A DNA stretch of 64,000 nt. Source: Deltaproteobacteria bacterium. GTDB taxonomy: Bacteria; Bdellovibrionota_B; Oligoflexia; Oligoflexales; Bog-1112. Position 1 is the first letter of the stretch; each line of letters begins with the position of its first letter. Positions 1-9,104 of this stretch are shown in pieces. A program made the position numbers and the translations under genes. The notes beneath the pieces are model-generated. The model was given only the letters and a program-made list of their open reading frames with translations, searched no databases and had not been told where the DNA came from. The stretch spans positions 61,031 to 125,030 of the forward strand of contig JACPKR010000020.1 in the NCBI GenBank assembly GCA_016186945.1, written 5' to 3'.

Positions 1-2028
1 GACATCTCTCCCGATTTGATCGCCTTTGCCAATCTTGCAATCGCTAACGATCCTTTTAAAATTCTTTTCTTAGCCAAAGCTCCGCTTTCATGGTTCATTA
101 AGCAGTTCCCACTTCAGCTTACCGCTGATTCCTATGCCTATCCGATCATGTTTAAGCATATTCAAGGGATGAGTGGGACACTATGGAATCGACAGACATT
201 TCCGCAGTTCTTTGATCGTGAAATTCTCTCCGACACCATCGAAAACAGCCTGGCAATCATAGCGGATAAACGTGAAGAGTCGGTGGCTATCGTTTCAAAT
301 TTGTTCGCCAGCCAAAACATCGACAAGCGCCTAGATCAGATGATGTCGACTGGGGATTGCTCACTAATCGACATGGCTGGATTTTTTAAAGGCTACGAAA
401 CGACGGACCTTGCTAAGGCTCTCATTTTTCATGCCAATACTAGAGACTCGTTTAATAATGTCCTAGCTTATAACGTCACCAATAAGATTGTAGTTTTTAA
501 CAGGGACAAAGAAAGATTCACAGACTACGAAAAAAATCGCCTCGACCGTGAGGAAACGTGTGCCTTCTGGGATCTTCAGCACACGACCGGGTCAGACCTA
601 AAAGTCAATCGACACACTCAGGCCCTATTAACAGTGGGAAGGAGCAATACTCTCCGTGATTTTCTGCAGGCGATCTGGCGTTTGCGGGACCTTGATTCCA
701 CCCAGTCGTTTCGGATCGTCCTCGCTAAGGAGGAATTTGATTTTGTGCGCTCGGTGTTGATGAATGAATACAGGGATCTGAAAATCGGTGACGAACTCTC
801 TTGGCAAGAGCTGATCCTCTTTCTCGCTACCAACGAGGCAAATATTCTGAGCGATCAAAGCCTGCGAGCAGTAAAATCAGAACTCAAGTCGCTCTTGGTG
901 AAACCAGTCTTTGCGTCCTTTCTGGCGACTCATGAGTACGACTATGAAAGTGTGAAGTCATTGTTTGAAGTAAATATGACAAAGAATATCGCTAAGTCTT
1001 ATCTATCTCCTCAGCAATTAACCGACAGCAAGAAGGTCTTGCAGAGGGAGTGGGACAGGCAGTTAGCCAGCAACGTTTTCATTGAGCAAGGGGGACAGAC
1101 AGGTCGAGATGAATGGATCGAGAAAGAAGGCAATAGAGTCCTGCTTGAAGCTTCAAACAAGGTCAAACAGAGGGTACTCGGTTTTGAACAAGGTGAGGAC
1201 TATAACCTCGAGCAAGAAGTCGAGTTATCGCAAGAGCAGGAACAAGAGCAGAGCCAAGAACAAGAACAGGAACAGGAACAGGAACATAGTACCCACGAAC
1301 GTGACGCCATTCTGCAACCGATCGAATATGTCGATTTCCAATCAGCGTATTTTCAGAGCTACCTTAATGCCCCGGTTCGACTGGACTCGGGGAATCCCCC
1401 AGCCCACCCCTTCCTTTTTCTGCGTGATGCAATCGTTAAGGGCTACAAGCCTATTCTGCCTACCGACCCAGACGACGAAAAAATCACCGGAATGTTCGCA
1501 CCAGAGTTGATGATCAGTCTTAATGTGGCACCTGTTCACATCTGGACGGTGAGATTGTGGGGATTCGCACAACGCGAACTCGATGACCTCTTGATCGTGG
1601 CGGATGAGTCCTGGCAACAAATTGAGAGGATCGTGATGATGGATCTGTCAGACTTTCGGGGCTTCCCAGAGCACTCCCTAGCCAAATTCCGTGCAGTACG
1701 TTTGTCACTGGGAACCGGAGAGGTCGTTGAAGGTAGTAAACAAACCAGGGCAGAGATCTTTAGTGGACTTTCAGAAAAGGAGCAGAAAAAACTCACCCGA
1801 CTCATCGTTCAATGTAAGTTTATCGCAGGTCACCTTTTTTATAGGGGGCAGGAGAAAGACGAGCTCGTGTCTTGGTTGGGCGAATTGGTGACTAGCGGTG
1901 CGTGGACACCACAACAGATTCGTGATTTTTTCAAGGGACACATCCTCTACTACAAAGTGCAAAGCAGGCGTCACTTTGGCGAAAGTGACATTAAGAAAGT
2001 TATCGATCAACTCCAGATAAGGAAATAG
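1..2028 (+). CDS. Large protein, C-terminal part only (DUF3638/DUF3645-like); continues off the left edge
   Basis: Frame is open from base 1 (DISPDLIAFANL...), so the tracked TTG start at 16 is probably internal. Segments MSGTLWN, DLQHTTGSDLK and LRDFLQAIWRLRDLD resemble the conserved block of eukaryotic/Chlamydiales DUF3638/3645 proteins. Has an EQ-rich low-complexity tract. Confidence 0.6.
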   Translation, partial: DISPDLIAFANLAIANDPFKILFLAKAPLSWFIKQFPLQLTADSYAYPIMFKHIQGMSGTLWNRQTFPQFFDREILSDTIENSLAIIADKREESVAIVSNLFASQNIDKRLDQMMSTGDCSLIDMAGFFKGYETTDLAKALIFHANTRDSFNNVLAYNVTNKIVVFNRDKERFTDYEKNRLDREETCAFWDLQHTTGSDLKVNRHTQALLTVGRSNTLRDFLQAIWRLRDLDSTQSFRIVLAKEEFDFVRSVLMNEYRDLKIGDELSWQELILFLATNEANILSDQSLRAVKSELKSLLVKPVFASFLATHEYDYESVKSLFEVNMTKNIAKSYLSPQQLTDSKKVLQREWDRQLASNVFIEQGGQTGRDEWIEKEGNRVLLEASNKVKQRVLGFEQGEDYNLEQEVELSQEQEQEQSQEQEQEQEQEHSTHERDAILQPIEYVDFQSAYFQSYLNAPVRLDSGNPPAHPFLFLRDAIVKGYKPILPTDPDDEKITGMFAPELMISLNVAPVHIWTVRLWGFAQRELDDLLIVADESWQQIERIVMMDLSDFRGFPEHSLAKFRAVRLSLGTGEVVEGSKQTRAEIFSGLSEKEQKKLTRLIVQCKFIAGHLFYRGQEKDELVSWLGELVTSGAWTPQQIRDFFKGHILYYKVQSRRHFGESDIKKVIDQLQIRK
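1231..1287 (+). repeat. In-frame low-complexity CAAGAACAGG-type repeat encoding (EQ)n
   Basis: Directly visible; encodes QEQEQEQSQEQEQEQEQEH within the 16-2028 ORF. Confidence 0.85.
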
Positions 2029-2130
2029 TTTGGGAATAGTTTGGACTGACAATCACAATTTTCTTGACAATTGCTCCTAGACCAGACACAAATGCCGCCG
2101 TAAGATTCCTTTATCACTCATAATAAAGAA

Positions 2131-2628
2131 ATGACCATGTTACTTAGATCACTTCAACGGTTTTTCCTTCTCTTCACTCTCTTATTCGGCGTAACAAGCG
2201 TTGGATTTTCTGACGATGACTTGTGCATAAGTTGTGGAGAGGAATCCAGTACTAGCGGACAACTTTGCAAAGCCTGTCGGGTGGCCCCTGCGGTCAATTG
2301 CCGATGTGGAGATCCTACGGGAACGGACGGCAGATTGATGGTTCAATGTGAGACATGTAAGCGCTGGCAACATGTTGATTGCCTGAGTATTGCAGAAGGA
2401 GGAGAAGGAGATCCTGAAGATTGGAAGGACTATTCTTGCTGGCAATGTGAGGAACTTGGCGAAAGCGAAGAGCTTCGCCTTCTTCGTTGTTCGATACTCC
2501 CAGAGGAACCCTTTCCGCAATTCGAGCTTTCAGGAATGCCTCCAGATATAGCACGTAGGCTAGCGCTGGATGAAATTGCACAAGCTGCGTTACGAGATTT
2601 ATTGCGAAGGAAGGTAGAAGGTCTCTAG
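2131..2628 (+). CDS. Exported protein with PHD-type zinc finger
   Basis: Signal-peptide-like N-terminus (MTMLLRSLQRFFLLFTLLFGVTSVGFS), then CxxC..CxxC and C-x-C..C-x2-C-x4-H-x2-C..C-x2-C (NCRCGDPTGTDGRLMVQCETCKRWQHVDCLSI...WKDYSCWQCE). Confidence 0.8.
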   Translation: MTMLLRSLQRFFLLFTLLFGVTSVGFSDDDLCISCGEESSTSGQLCKACRVAPAVNCRCGDPTGTDGRLMVQCETCKRWQHVDCLSIAEGGEGDPEDWKDYSCWQCEELGESEELRLLRCSILPEEPFPQFELSGMPPDIARRLALDEIAQAALRDLLRRKVEGL

Positions 2629-2670
2629 GTTCGGCAGACCCGGGGTTGCGAGCGAACCGCTTCGCAGTAT

Positions 2671-2850
2671 ACTATAGTCTTTGAGAAAAAGAATTTGTGG
2701 AGAGGACCTTTTTTGCACTGTCATCCCGCGGCTTGACCGCGGGATCCAAAGAGGCAGCCTTCCTCGAACAAGTTGGATCCCGCGGTCAAGCCGCGGGATG
2801 ACAGGCTCGTAAAAGTTTGTCCCCAAATTGATTATCTTGAACACTATAGT
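2671..2850 (+). mobile_element. MITE-like element family B, copy 1, with family-C hairpin pair in its centre
   Basis: Imperfect terminal inverted repeats ACTATAGTCTTTGAGAAAAAGAATTTGTGGAGA... / ...TGTCCCCAAATTGATTATCTTGAACACTATAGT. Confidence 0.75.
2718..2804. repeat. Family-C palindromes as a perfect 31-bp inverted pair (CTGTCATCCCGCGGCTTGACCGCGGGATCCA)
   Basis: 2718-2748 and 2774-2804 are exact reverse complements; each arm is itself a hairpin. Confidence 0.9.
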
Positions 2851-2853
2851 GAT

Positions 2854-3435
2854 ATGGCCTTTACCAACGAAGAACAAAAAGAGGTAATGCTGAAGGTTCT
2901 CTACCTAGGCCCCAAGGGATCTGGGAAGACCAGCAACCTCAAGTCACTTCTCGCTCTGGCTGGGGATACGACAAAACAAAGTGGAGCGAGCTTCTTTAGT
3001 CAGAGAAAACTTCCCTTCTTTGAATTTCTACCCTTGTCAGTTGGCTCGTTGAAACAATATAAAGTCAAACTGCACCTGTTCTCGTTTTCCCTAGATTCTC
3101 CGTTTGAGTCTCTGAGAAAAGTGGTGTTTACGGGAGTTGATGGTTTTGTCTTTGTAGCGGACTCGCGCGTGATTGCGATGGGGGACAACATAGAAAATCT
3201 GTCCTCTCTCCATTCAATATTCAAGGAAGAAGGTTACGTGGTATCTGAAGTTCCCCAAATCGTACAATTCAACAAACGTGACGAGAAAGATATCGCCCCT
3301 GTAAATGTTCTCAGTCAAGAGTTGAACCCCTTCCGAATGCCTGAAAAAGAAGCTGTCGCGACGCTTTCAAGAGGGACTGCTGAAACCTTGAGTTTACTCA
3401 CAAAACAAATCCTCAATAAGCTGGCTGATTCCTAA
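2854..3435 (+). CDS. mglA: MglA-like small Ras-like GTPase
   Basis: P-loop GPKGSGKTSN, FVADSRVIAMGDNIENL, PQIVQFNKRD, ELNPFRMPEKEAVAT match MglA landmarks. Start set at ATG 2854 because the tracked start (2773) lies inside the repeat. Confidence 0.8.
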   Translation: MAFTNEEQKEVMLKVLYLGPKGSGKTSNLKSLLALAGDTTKQSGASFFSQRKLPFFEFLPLSVGSLKQYKVKLHLFSFSLDSPFESLRKVVFTGVDGFVFVADSRVIAMGDNIENLSSLHSIFKEEGYVVSEVPQIVQFNKRDEKDIAPVNVLSQELNPFRMPEKEAVATLSRGTAETLSLLTKQILNKLADS

Positions 3436-3839
3436 TGGCTCTTCACATCTATTGTCCAACAGAAAAAGTGATCCTGCTTGTTGGATTCCGCGCGGACAAA
3501 GGTCTCCTTGTGTTTCCTTCTCAGAACGATCGTTTCCCAGGGATCCTCTTTGACAACGTAGCTGGGCACTTTATCAACGACATGATTAGAGATAGGGTGG
3601 AAGCCTTAACGGAGGGCGGACAAAGGGGTCTTCGCCTCAACATCGAACAAGAGTTTGCAGAACGCATGAGTCTGCCTGACGGGCAAGAAGCAACACTTTA
3701 CCTCGGGGTGGTCGGGGAATTTGCAGGGTCCTTGTCCCCCGACTGGAAAACGCTTCCCGAACTCATAAGAAAGATGCCCAAGGATAAAAAGCGAATCGCC
3801 TACATTAAAGCGTGGCAAATTTTATCCGGCGGCTTATAG
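3435..3839 (+). CDS. Hypothetical protein translationally coupled to MglA-like GTPase
   Basis: TAATG overlap with upstream stop; complete 134-aa ORF. Confidence 0.7.
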   Translation: MALHIYCPTEKVILLVGFRADKGLLVFPSQNDRFPGILFDNVAGHFINDMIRDRVEALTEGGQRGLRLNIEQEFAERMSLPDGQEATLYLGVVGEFAGSLSPDWKTLPELIRKMPKDKKRIAYIKAWQILSGGL

Positions 3840-5036
3840 GGTGTCATGGACGAGATTTAAATATTGCTCTTCCTTGTCCCCATGAACGAGAAGATTGATG
3901 CTCGTATCTTGAACTTCAAAAAGTACGGGAGCTTCGGGCAGGACACTCCAAAGCTTGTCGAGTATTTCTGGAGCCTGACGAAAGCCGGACCCCACTATTG
4001 AGAGCGTTGCCATCTGTTTAAGGCACAGGGTGACATTGAGCTGGCCCCCATCTTCCAAAACCACTGAAGTTTGAAAATCAAGGAAAGGTGCCAGCAGACT
4101 TTCCCCCAACACGGTTTCTACAAACGAGCGAGAGTCCCGATTTTCGACTCGAAACAGCGCTGGCATCCCCTCATGCTTCCAAAGCCACTGCAACCCCTTA
4201 CTGATGGCTGACGTGGAATTCATGGTCAGTTCATACTGAAGCAAAACCTGCGACGCTTTACTTGTGACTGCTAAGATTTGTGCAGATTCCATTTGATTTC
4301 CTTCCACCCTAGTCCCCCCAAGCTCCGGTGTTTGGGAATTGAGGATGACTACGGGCATTTTGAATTTCTGCGCGAGGAACGCCCCGCGATGATGCATGAC
4401 ACCTGCCCCAGCGTGAGCGAGTTGCGTCATCATGCCCCATGATAAAAAAGATAGGGGTCGGGCCTTGGGAACTTTCCGCGGGTCCGCGCTCATAACCCCT
4501 GGGACATCGGTATAAATCTGGCACTCGCGCGCTTCCAAAGCTATCGCCAAAGCCACTGCCGTCAAGTCCGAGCCGCCACGGCCCAAGGTTGTCACATCTC
4601 TTGTGACAGGGCTGACGCCCTGGAAACCGGCGATTATGACCACCTGATGCTGTTGAAATCCGTTCCGTATGCGATCGCCCAGAATTTTCTTGATCCGAGC
4701 GTTGCCGTGAACTTCGTCTGTCAAAATTCCACATTGCGAGCCTGTTAAAGAAAGGGCCGGCACCCCTAGGCGATGTAAGGCGATAGCCAGAAGGGAGGAA
4801 CTAATCCGCTCCCCCGCGGTGAGCAGCATATCTAACTCCCGCCGAGGTGGCATAGGATCCAAAGCTGTCGCCATAACGAGCAAGTCATCTGTGTAAGTCC
4901 CCATCGCACTGACTACGACTACAGCTTTGTTTCCCGTAGTTTCCACCGAGCGTTTTATGTGCTGTGCGACATTCATGAGACGCTCGATCTTGGCTACGGA
5001 TGTTCCGCCATACTTTTGAACTATAAGGGGAGACAT
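3834..5036 (-). CDS. lysC: Aspartate kinase
   Basis: MSPLIVQKYGGTSVAKIERL, VVVVSAMG, TLGRGGSDLTAVALA. Start moved to 5036 because the tracked extension reads through a family-A repeat. Confidence 0.9.
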   Translation of the reverse strand: MSPLIVQKYGGTSVAKIERLMNVAQHIKRSVETTGNKAVVVVSAMGTYTDDLLVMATALDPMPPRRELDMLLTAGERISSSLLAIALHRLGVPALSLTGSQCGILTDEVHGNARIKKILGDRIRNGFQQHQVVIIAGFQGVSPVTRDVTTLGRGGSDLTAVALAIALEARECQIYTDVPGVMSADPRKVPKARPLSFLSWGMMTQLAHAGAGVMHHRGAFLAQKFKMPVVILNSQTPELGGTRVEGNQMESAQILAVTSKASQVLLQYELTMNSTSAISKGLQWLWKHEGMPALFRVENRDSRSFVETVLGESLLAPFLDFQTSVVLEDGGQLNVTLCLKQMATLSIVGSGFRQAPEILDKLWSVLPEAPVLFEVQDTSINLLVHGDKEEQYLNLVHDTL

Positions 5037-5090
5037 GGGAGCGCTCCGTTGTTTGGTTGAATAGGGTCTTCTTATCTCAAAACAACCCGT

Positions 5091-5140
5091 TTGTGGCAAG
5101 GAGGTGGTTTGGAGGAAACTGCGCAGCTGGTTCCTCCAAA
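5091..5140 (+). repeat. Family-A palindromic repeat
   Basis: TTGTGGCAAGGAGGTGGTTTGGAGGAAACTGCGCAGCTGGTTCCTCCAA. Confidence 0.9.
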
Positions 5141-5214
5141 CAACTCGCTTGTGCGTGCGCATCGCTTTGCTATCGTATCCGAACGGATCGGGATTATAGC
5201 AATAAGGTGGATGC

Positions 5215-6006
5215 ATGAGAAAAGGCGAGGTGAAAGTTACCATACTAGGGTCAGGGACGTCTACGGGCGTACCTACAATTGGATGTCCATGCGAGGTCTG
5301 TCGCAGCCCAAGCCCTTTCAACAAACGTACCAGAGCCTCCATTCTCCTTTCACACATTGAAAATGGAACGAATCTGGTAATAGACACAAGCCCGGACTTT
5401 CGCGCCCAGGTGCTCCGCCACGACGTGACTCATCTTGAATATGCGCTCTTCACACACACCCACGCTGATCATTGTCATGGGCTAGATGACTTGCGAGCTT
5501 TTTACTTCTGGTCACGAAAACCGGTAGACTGTTGGATACGAAAAGACCATGCGAAGGATTTCCGCGCCCGTTTTTCCTATGTCTTTTCTGACACCGGCTA
5601 TTTGGGGACGGCTCCGCAAATTAAGTTGCACGCCATATCCGCTGGTCACTTTAAAGCGGGGGGCTATGACATCGAACTGATTAAACTTCCTCATGGCACG
5701 GAAACAACAAGCGCGTTCCGTCTCGGGCCGTTCGCTTACGCCACCGATTTCAAGTCGTTCCCGCCGGAGGCAATTGAAAAATGGAAGGGAAAGCTTGAAG
5801 TTTTTGTTGCAAGTGGTGTGCAATTCAAGGAACATCGCACCCACAGCTCGGTTCCGGAAACGATCGAGCTTTTTAGACAGTTGGAAGTCAAACGAGGGAT
5901 TATTACCCATCTTTCTCACGCGATCGACTACGAGAGGGACAGTCGGAACTTACCCTCTTTTGCTGAATACGCTTATGACGGTTTGCAATTCACTGTGGAA
6001 ATTTGA
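5215..6006 (+). CDS. MBL-fold metallohydrolase (PhnP-like)
   Basis: TILGSGTSTGVPTIGCPCEVCRSP, THTHADHCHGLDD. Confidence 0.85.
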   Translation: MRKGEVKVTILGSGTSTGVPTIGCPCEVCRSPSPFNKRTRASILLSHIENGTNLVIDTSPDFRAQVLRHDVTHLEYALFTHTHADHCHGLDDLRAFYFWSRKPVDCWIRKDHAKDFRARFSYVFSDTGYLGTAPQIKLHAISAGHFKAGGYDIELIKLPHGTETTSAFRLGPFAYATDFKSFPPEAIEKWKGKLEVFVASGVQFKEHRTHSSVPETIELFRQLEVKRGIITHLSHAIDYERDSRNLPSFAEYAYDGLQFTVEI

Positions 6007-6018
6007 GAAAGGGTCTCT

Positions 6019-7125
6019 ATGATCATCGGAATTCCCAAAGAAGTTAAGGTGAGAGAAAGCCGTGTGGCAATTGCGCCAGGAGGAGTCCGCTTGCTGCGTC
6101 AGGCCGGACATTCCGTTCTGATAGAGAAAGGAGCAGGACTCGGTGCCGGCATTACCGACACAATGTATGAGCAATCGGGAGCAAGGATGCTTGCCACGGC
6201 ACGGGAAGTATGGATACAATCGGAAATGATCATGAAGGTCAAAGAACCGATTTCCTCGGAATTTAACCTCATGCAGTCGGACCAGATCCTCTACACCTTC
6301 CTCCACCTTGCTGCTGTTCCCGAACTTGCCAAGGCTCTCATGGTGCGAAACGTACGAGCCATCAGTTACGAAACTATCGAACTTGAAGACGGTTCCCTAC
6401 CCCTTCTGACACCTATGAGTGAAGTGGCGGGAAGGGTAGCCGTGCAAGTCGGAGCGAAGTGTTTGGAAAAACACAACGGGGGAAAAGGCCTGCTGCTGGG
6501 TGGTGTGCCTGGGGTGCGCCGGGGGCGAGTCTCCATCGTCGGTGGAGGAGTGGTTGGGATTAACGCAGCGAAAATGGCAGTCGGCCTTGGAGCAGAAGTG
6601 ACGGTACTCGATATCAACCAGTCCCGTCTGGCCTACCTAGATGACGTCTTTGGCCCCAGAATTTCCACATTGATGTCGAACCCGGAAAACATCGCAAAGA
6701 TTATGCCTGAGACCGATCTTCTCATCGGTGCCGTCCTGGTCACAGGAGCGAAGGCCCCCTGTCTCGTCACGCGTTCTATGGTTGCATCCATGGAAGCTGG
6801 GTCTGCTATCGTTGATGTTGCCATTGACCAGGGAGGGTCCATCGAAACAATACGTCCGACAACACACGATGAGCCGATTTACGAAGATGAGGGCGTCATA
6901 CATTACGGCGTTACGAACATTCCTGGGGATGTCCCCCAAACTTCCACCTATGCTCTTACGAACGTCACTCTCCGTTATGCGTTGGAATTGGCGAACAAGG
7001 GTTTTTCGCGAGCCATGAACGAAAATGCGGCTCTTCTCAAAGGTCTCAATGTCTACAACGGAGGAATCACCCACAAGGCCGTAGCGGGGGCTTTGGGGAT
7101 GGAATACCGTCCGCTCTCAGCTTAG
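6019..7125 (+). CDS. ald: Alanine dehydrogenase
   Basis: MIIGIPKEVKVRESRVAIAPGGV, MKVKEPI, VSIVGGGVVGINAAKMAVGLGAEVTVLD, TNIPGDVPQTST. Confidence 0.93.
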   Translation: MIIGIPKEVKVRESRVAIAPGGVRLLRQAGHSVLIEKGAGLGAGITDTMYEQSGARMLATAREVWIQSEMIMKVKEPISSEFNLMQSDQILYTFLHLAAVPELAKALMVRNVRAISYETIELEDGSLPLLTPMSEVAGRVAVQVGAKCLEKHNGGKGLLLGGVPGVRRGRVSIVGGGVVGINAAKMAVGLGAEVTVLDINQSRLAYLDDVFGPRISTLMSNPENIAKIMPETDLLIGAVLVTGAKAPCLVTRSMVASMEAGSAIVDVAIDQGGSIETIRPTTHDEPIYEDEGVIHYGVTNIPGDVPQTSTYALTNVTLRYALELANKGFSRAMNENAALLKGLNVYNGGITHKAVAGALGMEYRPLSA

Positions 7126-7207
7126 GATTTCTTGGAGGAACCAGCTGCGCAGTTTCCTCCAAACCACCTCCTTGCCATAAGCGGGTTACACTCCTTGCCA
7201 CAAGCGG
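7126..7207 (-). repeat. Family-A repeat between convergent genes
   Basis: GATTTCTTGGAGGAACCAGCTGCGCAGTTTCCTCCAAACCACCTCCTTGCC plus a second end CTCCTTGCCACAAGCGG. Confidence 0.9.
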
Positions 7208-7208
7208 T

Positions 7209-7970
7209 TCAATTGTCGTAGGATTCCATCTTTATCTGTGCTTCGGGAACGCCTTGTTCCCGAAGGAATGTCGCAGTCAAATCCATCATCTCCTGCGGAC
7301 CACAGGTCATGAAAGTGGTCTTGCTGTATTCCCCCGCGAATGCTTTCTCCAGAAGAGCCTGATCAATCCGTCCGGACCAGAAGCCGGGCACTTGTTCCCT
7401 GCTTAGCGTCGTGATGAGCCGGACTCCTGCGATCTTGTCGCATTTCGTCAAGACAGGCCAGCTAATGAGGTCCTGTGTGGAACGGTAAGCGACAAGAAGC
7501 GTCATGCGTTGTGGTGTGCCCGGGCTGCCCAGTGCGTTCGCATATTCCCTCAACATACTGACGAAGGGCGTCACTCCGCTTCCCGCAGCAACCATAGCAA
7601 GGTGGCCCTTATCTTTGTCAGGTTCATAACAAAAGCGTCCTATGGGGCCCCTAGCACGGAGCACATCTCCCACTTTCGAAAAGTCCAGGAAGTAAGAACT
7701 CGCCTGCCCTCCCTGGATTTTTTTCACGGTCACAGCGACGTAATCGGCTTCGCACGGTGAGCTTGACATCGTATAGGAGCGCGCAATCGGTCTCTGTCCA
7801 AGCTCGTCGAATCGAAACGTCAGATATTGCCCTGCCGTGTAATCAAAGGCTCGTCCTCCCTCCTCATCATCCACAAAAAAGAAAGTCTTGGTATCGTGTG
7901 TTTCTTTCACGATTTCAGCGATACGAAGTTTCATCCACCCTTTTTTAAACCTTCTCGTTACTTCCACCAT
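7209..7970 (-). CDS. FAD/NAD(P)-binding oxidoreductase (ferredoxin/flavohemoprotein reductase-like)
   Basis: GQYLTFRF, ARSYTMSSSP, VAAGSGVTPFVSMLRE, MTCGPQEMM. Confidence 0.85.
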   Translation of the reverse strand: MVEVTRRFKKGWMKLRIAEIVKETHDTKTFFFVDDEEGGRAFDYTAGQYLTFRFDELGQRPIARSYTMSSSPCEADYVAVTVKKIQGGQASSYFLDFSKVGDVLRARGPIGRFCYEPDKDKGHLAMVAAGSGVTPFVSMLREYANALGSPGTPQRMTLLVAYRSTQDLISWPVLTKCDKIAGVRLITTLSREQVPGFWSGRIDQALLEKAFAGEYSKTTFMTCGPQEMMDLTATFLREQGVPEAQIKMESYDN

Positions 7971-7972
7971 GG

Positions 7973-8926
7973 TCAGCTCCCCTTAAGGTCTGCGATGCAC
8001 AATTCGTATTCTTTTTTAAGACGCTCGACAAGTTCCGAAACGGTGGGAATGTCTTCGATCGCTCCGCTGATTTGTCCTATCTCCAACTCCCCCTCCTCCC
8101 GATCTCCCTCGAACATCCCACGTCGGGCTCGTCCTTTACCGAGGGTTTCCAGGAGCTGTTCGACCGAAGCACCTGCCTCCTCCATTCGGTGAACGGTCTC
8201 AAAAAAATGATTCTTGAGAATCCTAACCGGCACGAGCTTTTTCATACACAACATCGTCCCTCCTGCGGGAGCCTCCACGATGGCCTGTTTAAAGGCTGGG
8301 TGAGCGCTTGACTCTACCGTTACCGCGAATCTGCTACCCATCTGAGCACCCCAAGCGCCGAGCGCGAACGCTGCCGCAATGGCACCACCGGAAGCAATCC
8401 CTCCCGCTGCGATGACGGGAATTTTAACGGCTTTTACAACTTCAGGAATCAGGACCATTGTGGTGATTTCGTCACGCCCGTTGTGCCCACCGGCCTCGAA
8501 ACCTTCTGCAATGACGATATCGACTCCTGCATCTTCGCATTTCTTCGCCAACAGGGGGCTGGAAATGACATGCAGGACGGTACAACCTGCATCTTTTAGC
8601 TTGGCAGTGTAAGGTTTGGGACTACCCGCCGAGGTTATGAAAATGCGTACGCCCTCCTCAAGGGCGACTTCGATCTGTTGGTCCGTCTTCGAGTAAAGGA
8701 GTGGCACGTTGACTGCGAAGCTCTTCCTGGTCAAGCCCTTCGCTTTCCGCAGATGCTGGCGCAGGAGATCGGGCTGCATGGAAGCAGCACCAATGACCCC
8801 CAAAACGCCCGCGTTCGCTGCTGCTGCTGCTAATTTGGCACCGGACACCCAAACCATCCCCGCTTGGATGATGGGAAGATCAATATTTAGAAGTTTACAA
8901 AGCACCTCTCTCTTTCCATACCGCAT
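7973..8926 (-). CDS. Nitronate monooxygenase/FabK-like flavoprotein
   Basis: PIIQAGMVWVSGAKLAAAAANAGVLGVIGA, AEGFEAGGHNGRDE, VIAAGGIASGGAIAAAFALGAWGAQMGSRF. Confidence 0.85.
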   Translation of the reverse strand: MRYGKREVLCKLLNIDLPIIQAGMVWVSGAKLAAAAANAGVLGVIGAASMQPDLLRQHLRKAKGLTRKSFAVNVPLLYSKTDQQIEVALEEGVRIFITSAGSPKPYTAKLKDAGCTVLHVISSPLLAKKCEDAGVDIVIAEGFEAGGHNGRDEITTMVLIPEVVKAVKIPVIAAGGIASGGAIAAAFALGAWGAQMGSRFAVTVESSAHPAFKQAIVEAPAGGTMLCMKKLVPVRILKNHFFETVHRMEEAGASVEQLLETLGKGRARRGMFEGDREEGELEIGQISGAIEDIPTVSELVERLKKEYELCIADLKGS

Positions 8927-9104
8927 ACCGACGTTCTCCTTCGTGAACGACCCTAAACCAGACCTAGGAACGGGATCATAACCCGATCAAAAAAATTAAT
9001 CCTATGAAATTCGGGAGAAAAAGCAAATTTGCAGCGTCCCAAGTCGAGTTGAACGGGTACGTTCCGATATAATGACAGGACTATTTTGAACCTGGGAGGT
9101 TAGC

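Noticed and set aside
618-858. Antisense ORFs opposite the DUF3638-like gene
   Set aside because: Fully overlapped by a better-supported ORF and no recognisable domain.
1082-1510. 142-aa ORF with NRNRNRN tract
   Set aside because: Out-of-frame reading of the EQ repeat in the 16-2028 gene.
2773-2853. Tracked N-terminus MDPAVKPRDDRLVKVCPQIDYLEHYSD of the MglA-like ORF
   Set aside because: Encoded by family-C and family-B repeat sequence; MglA homology begins at MAFTNEEQKEV.
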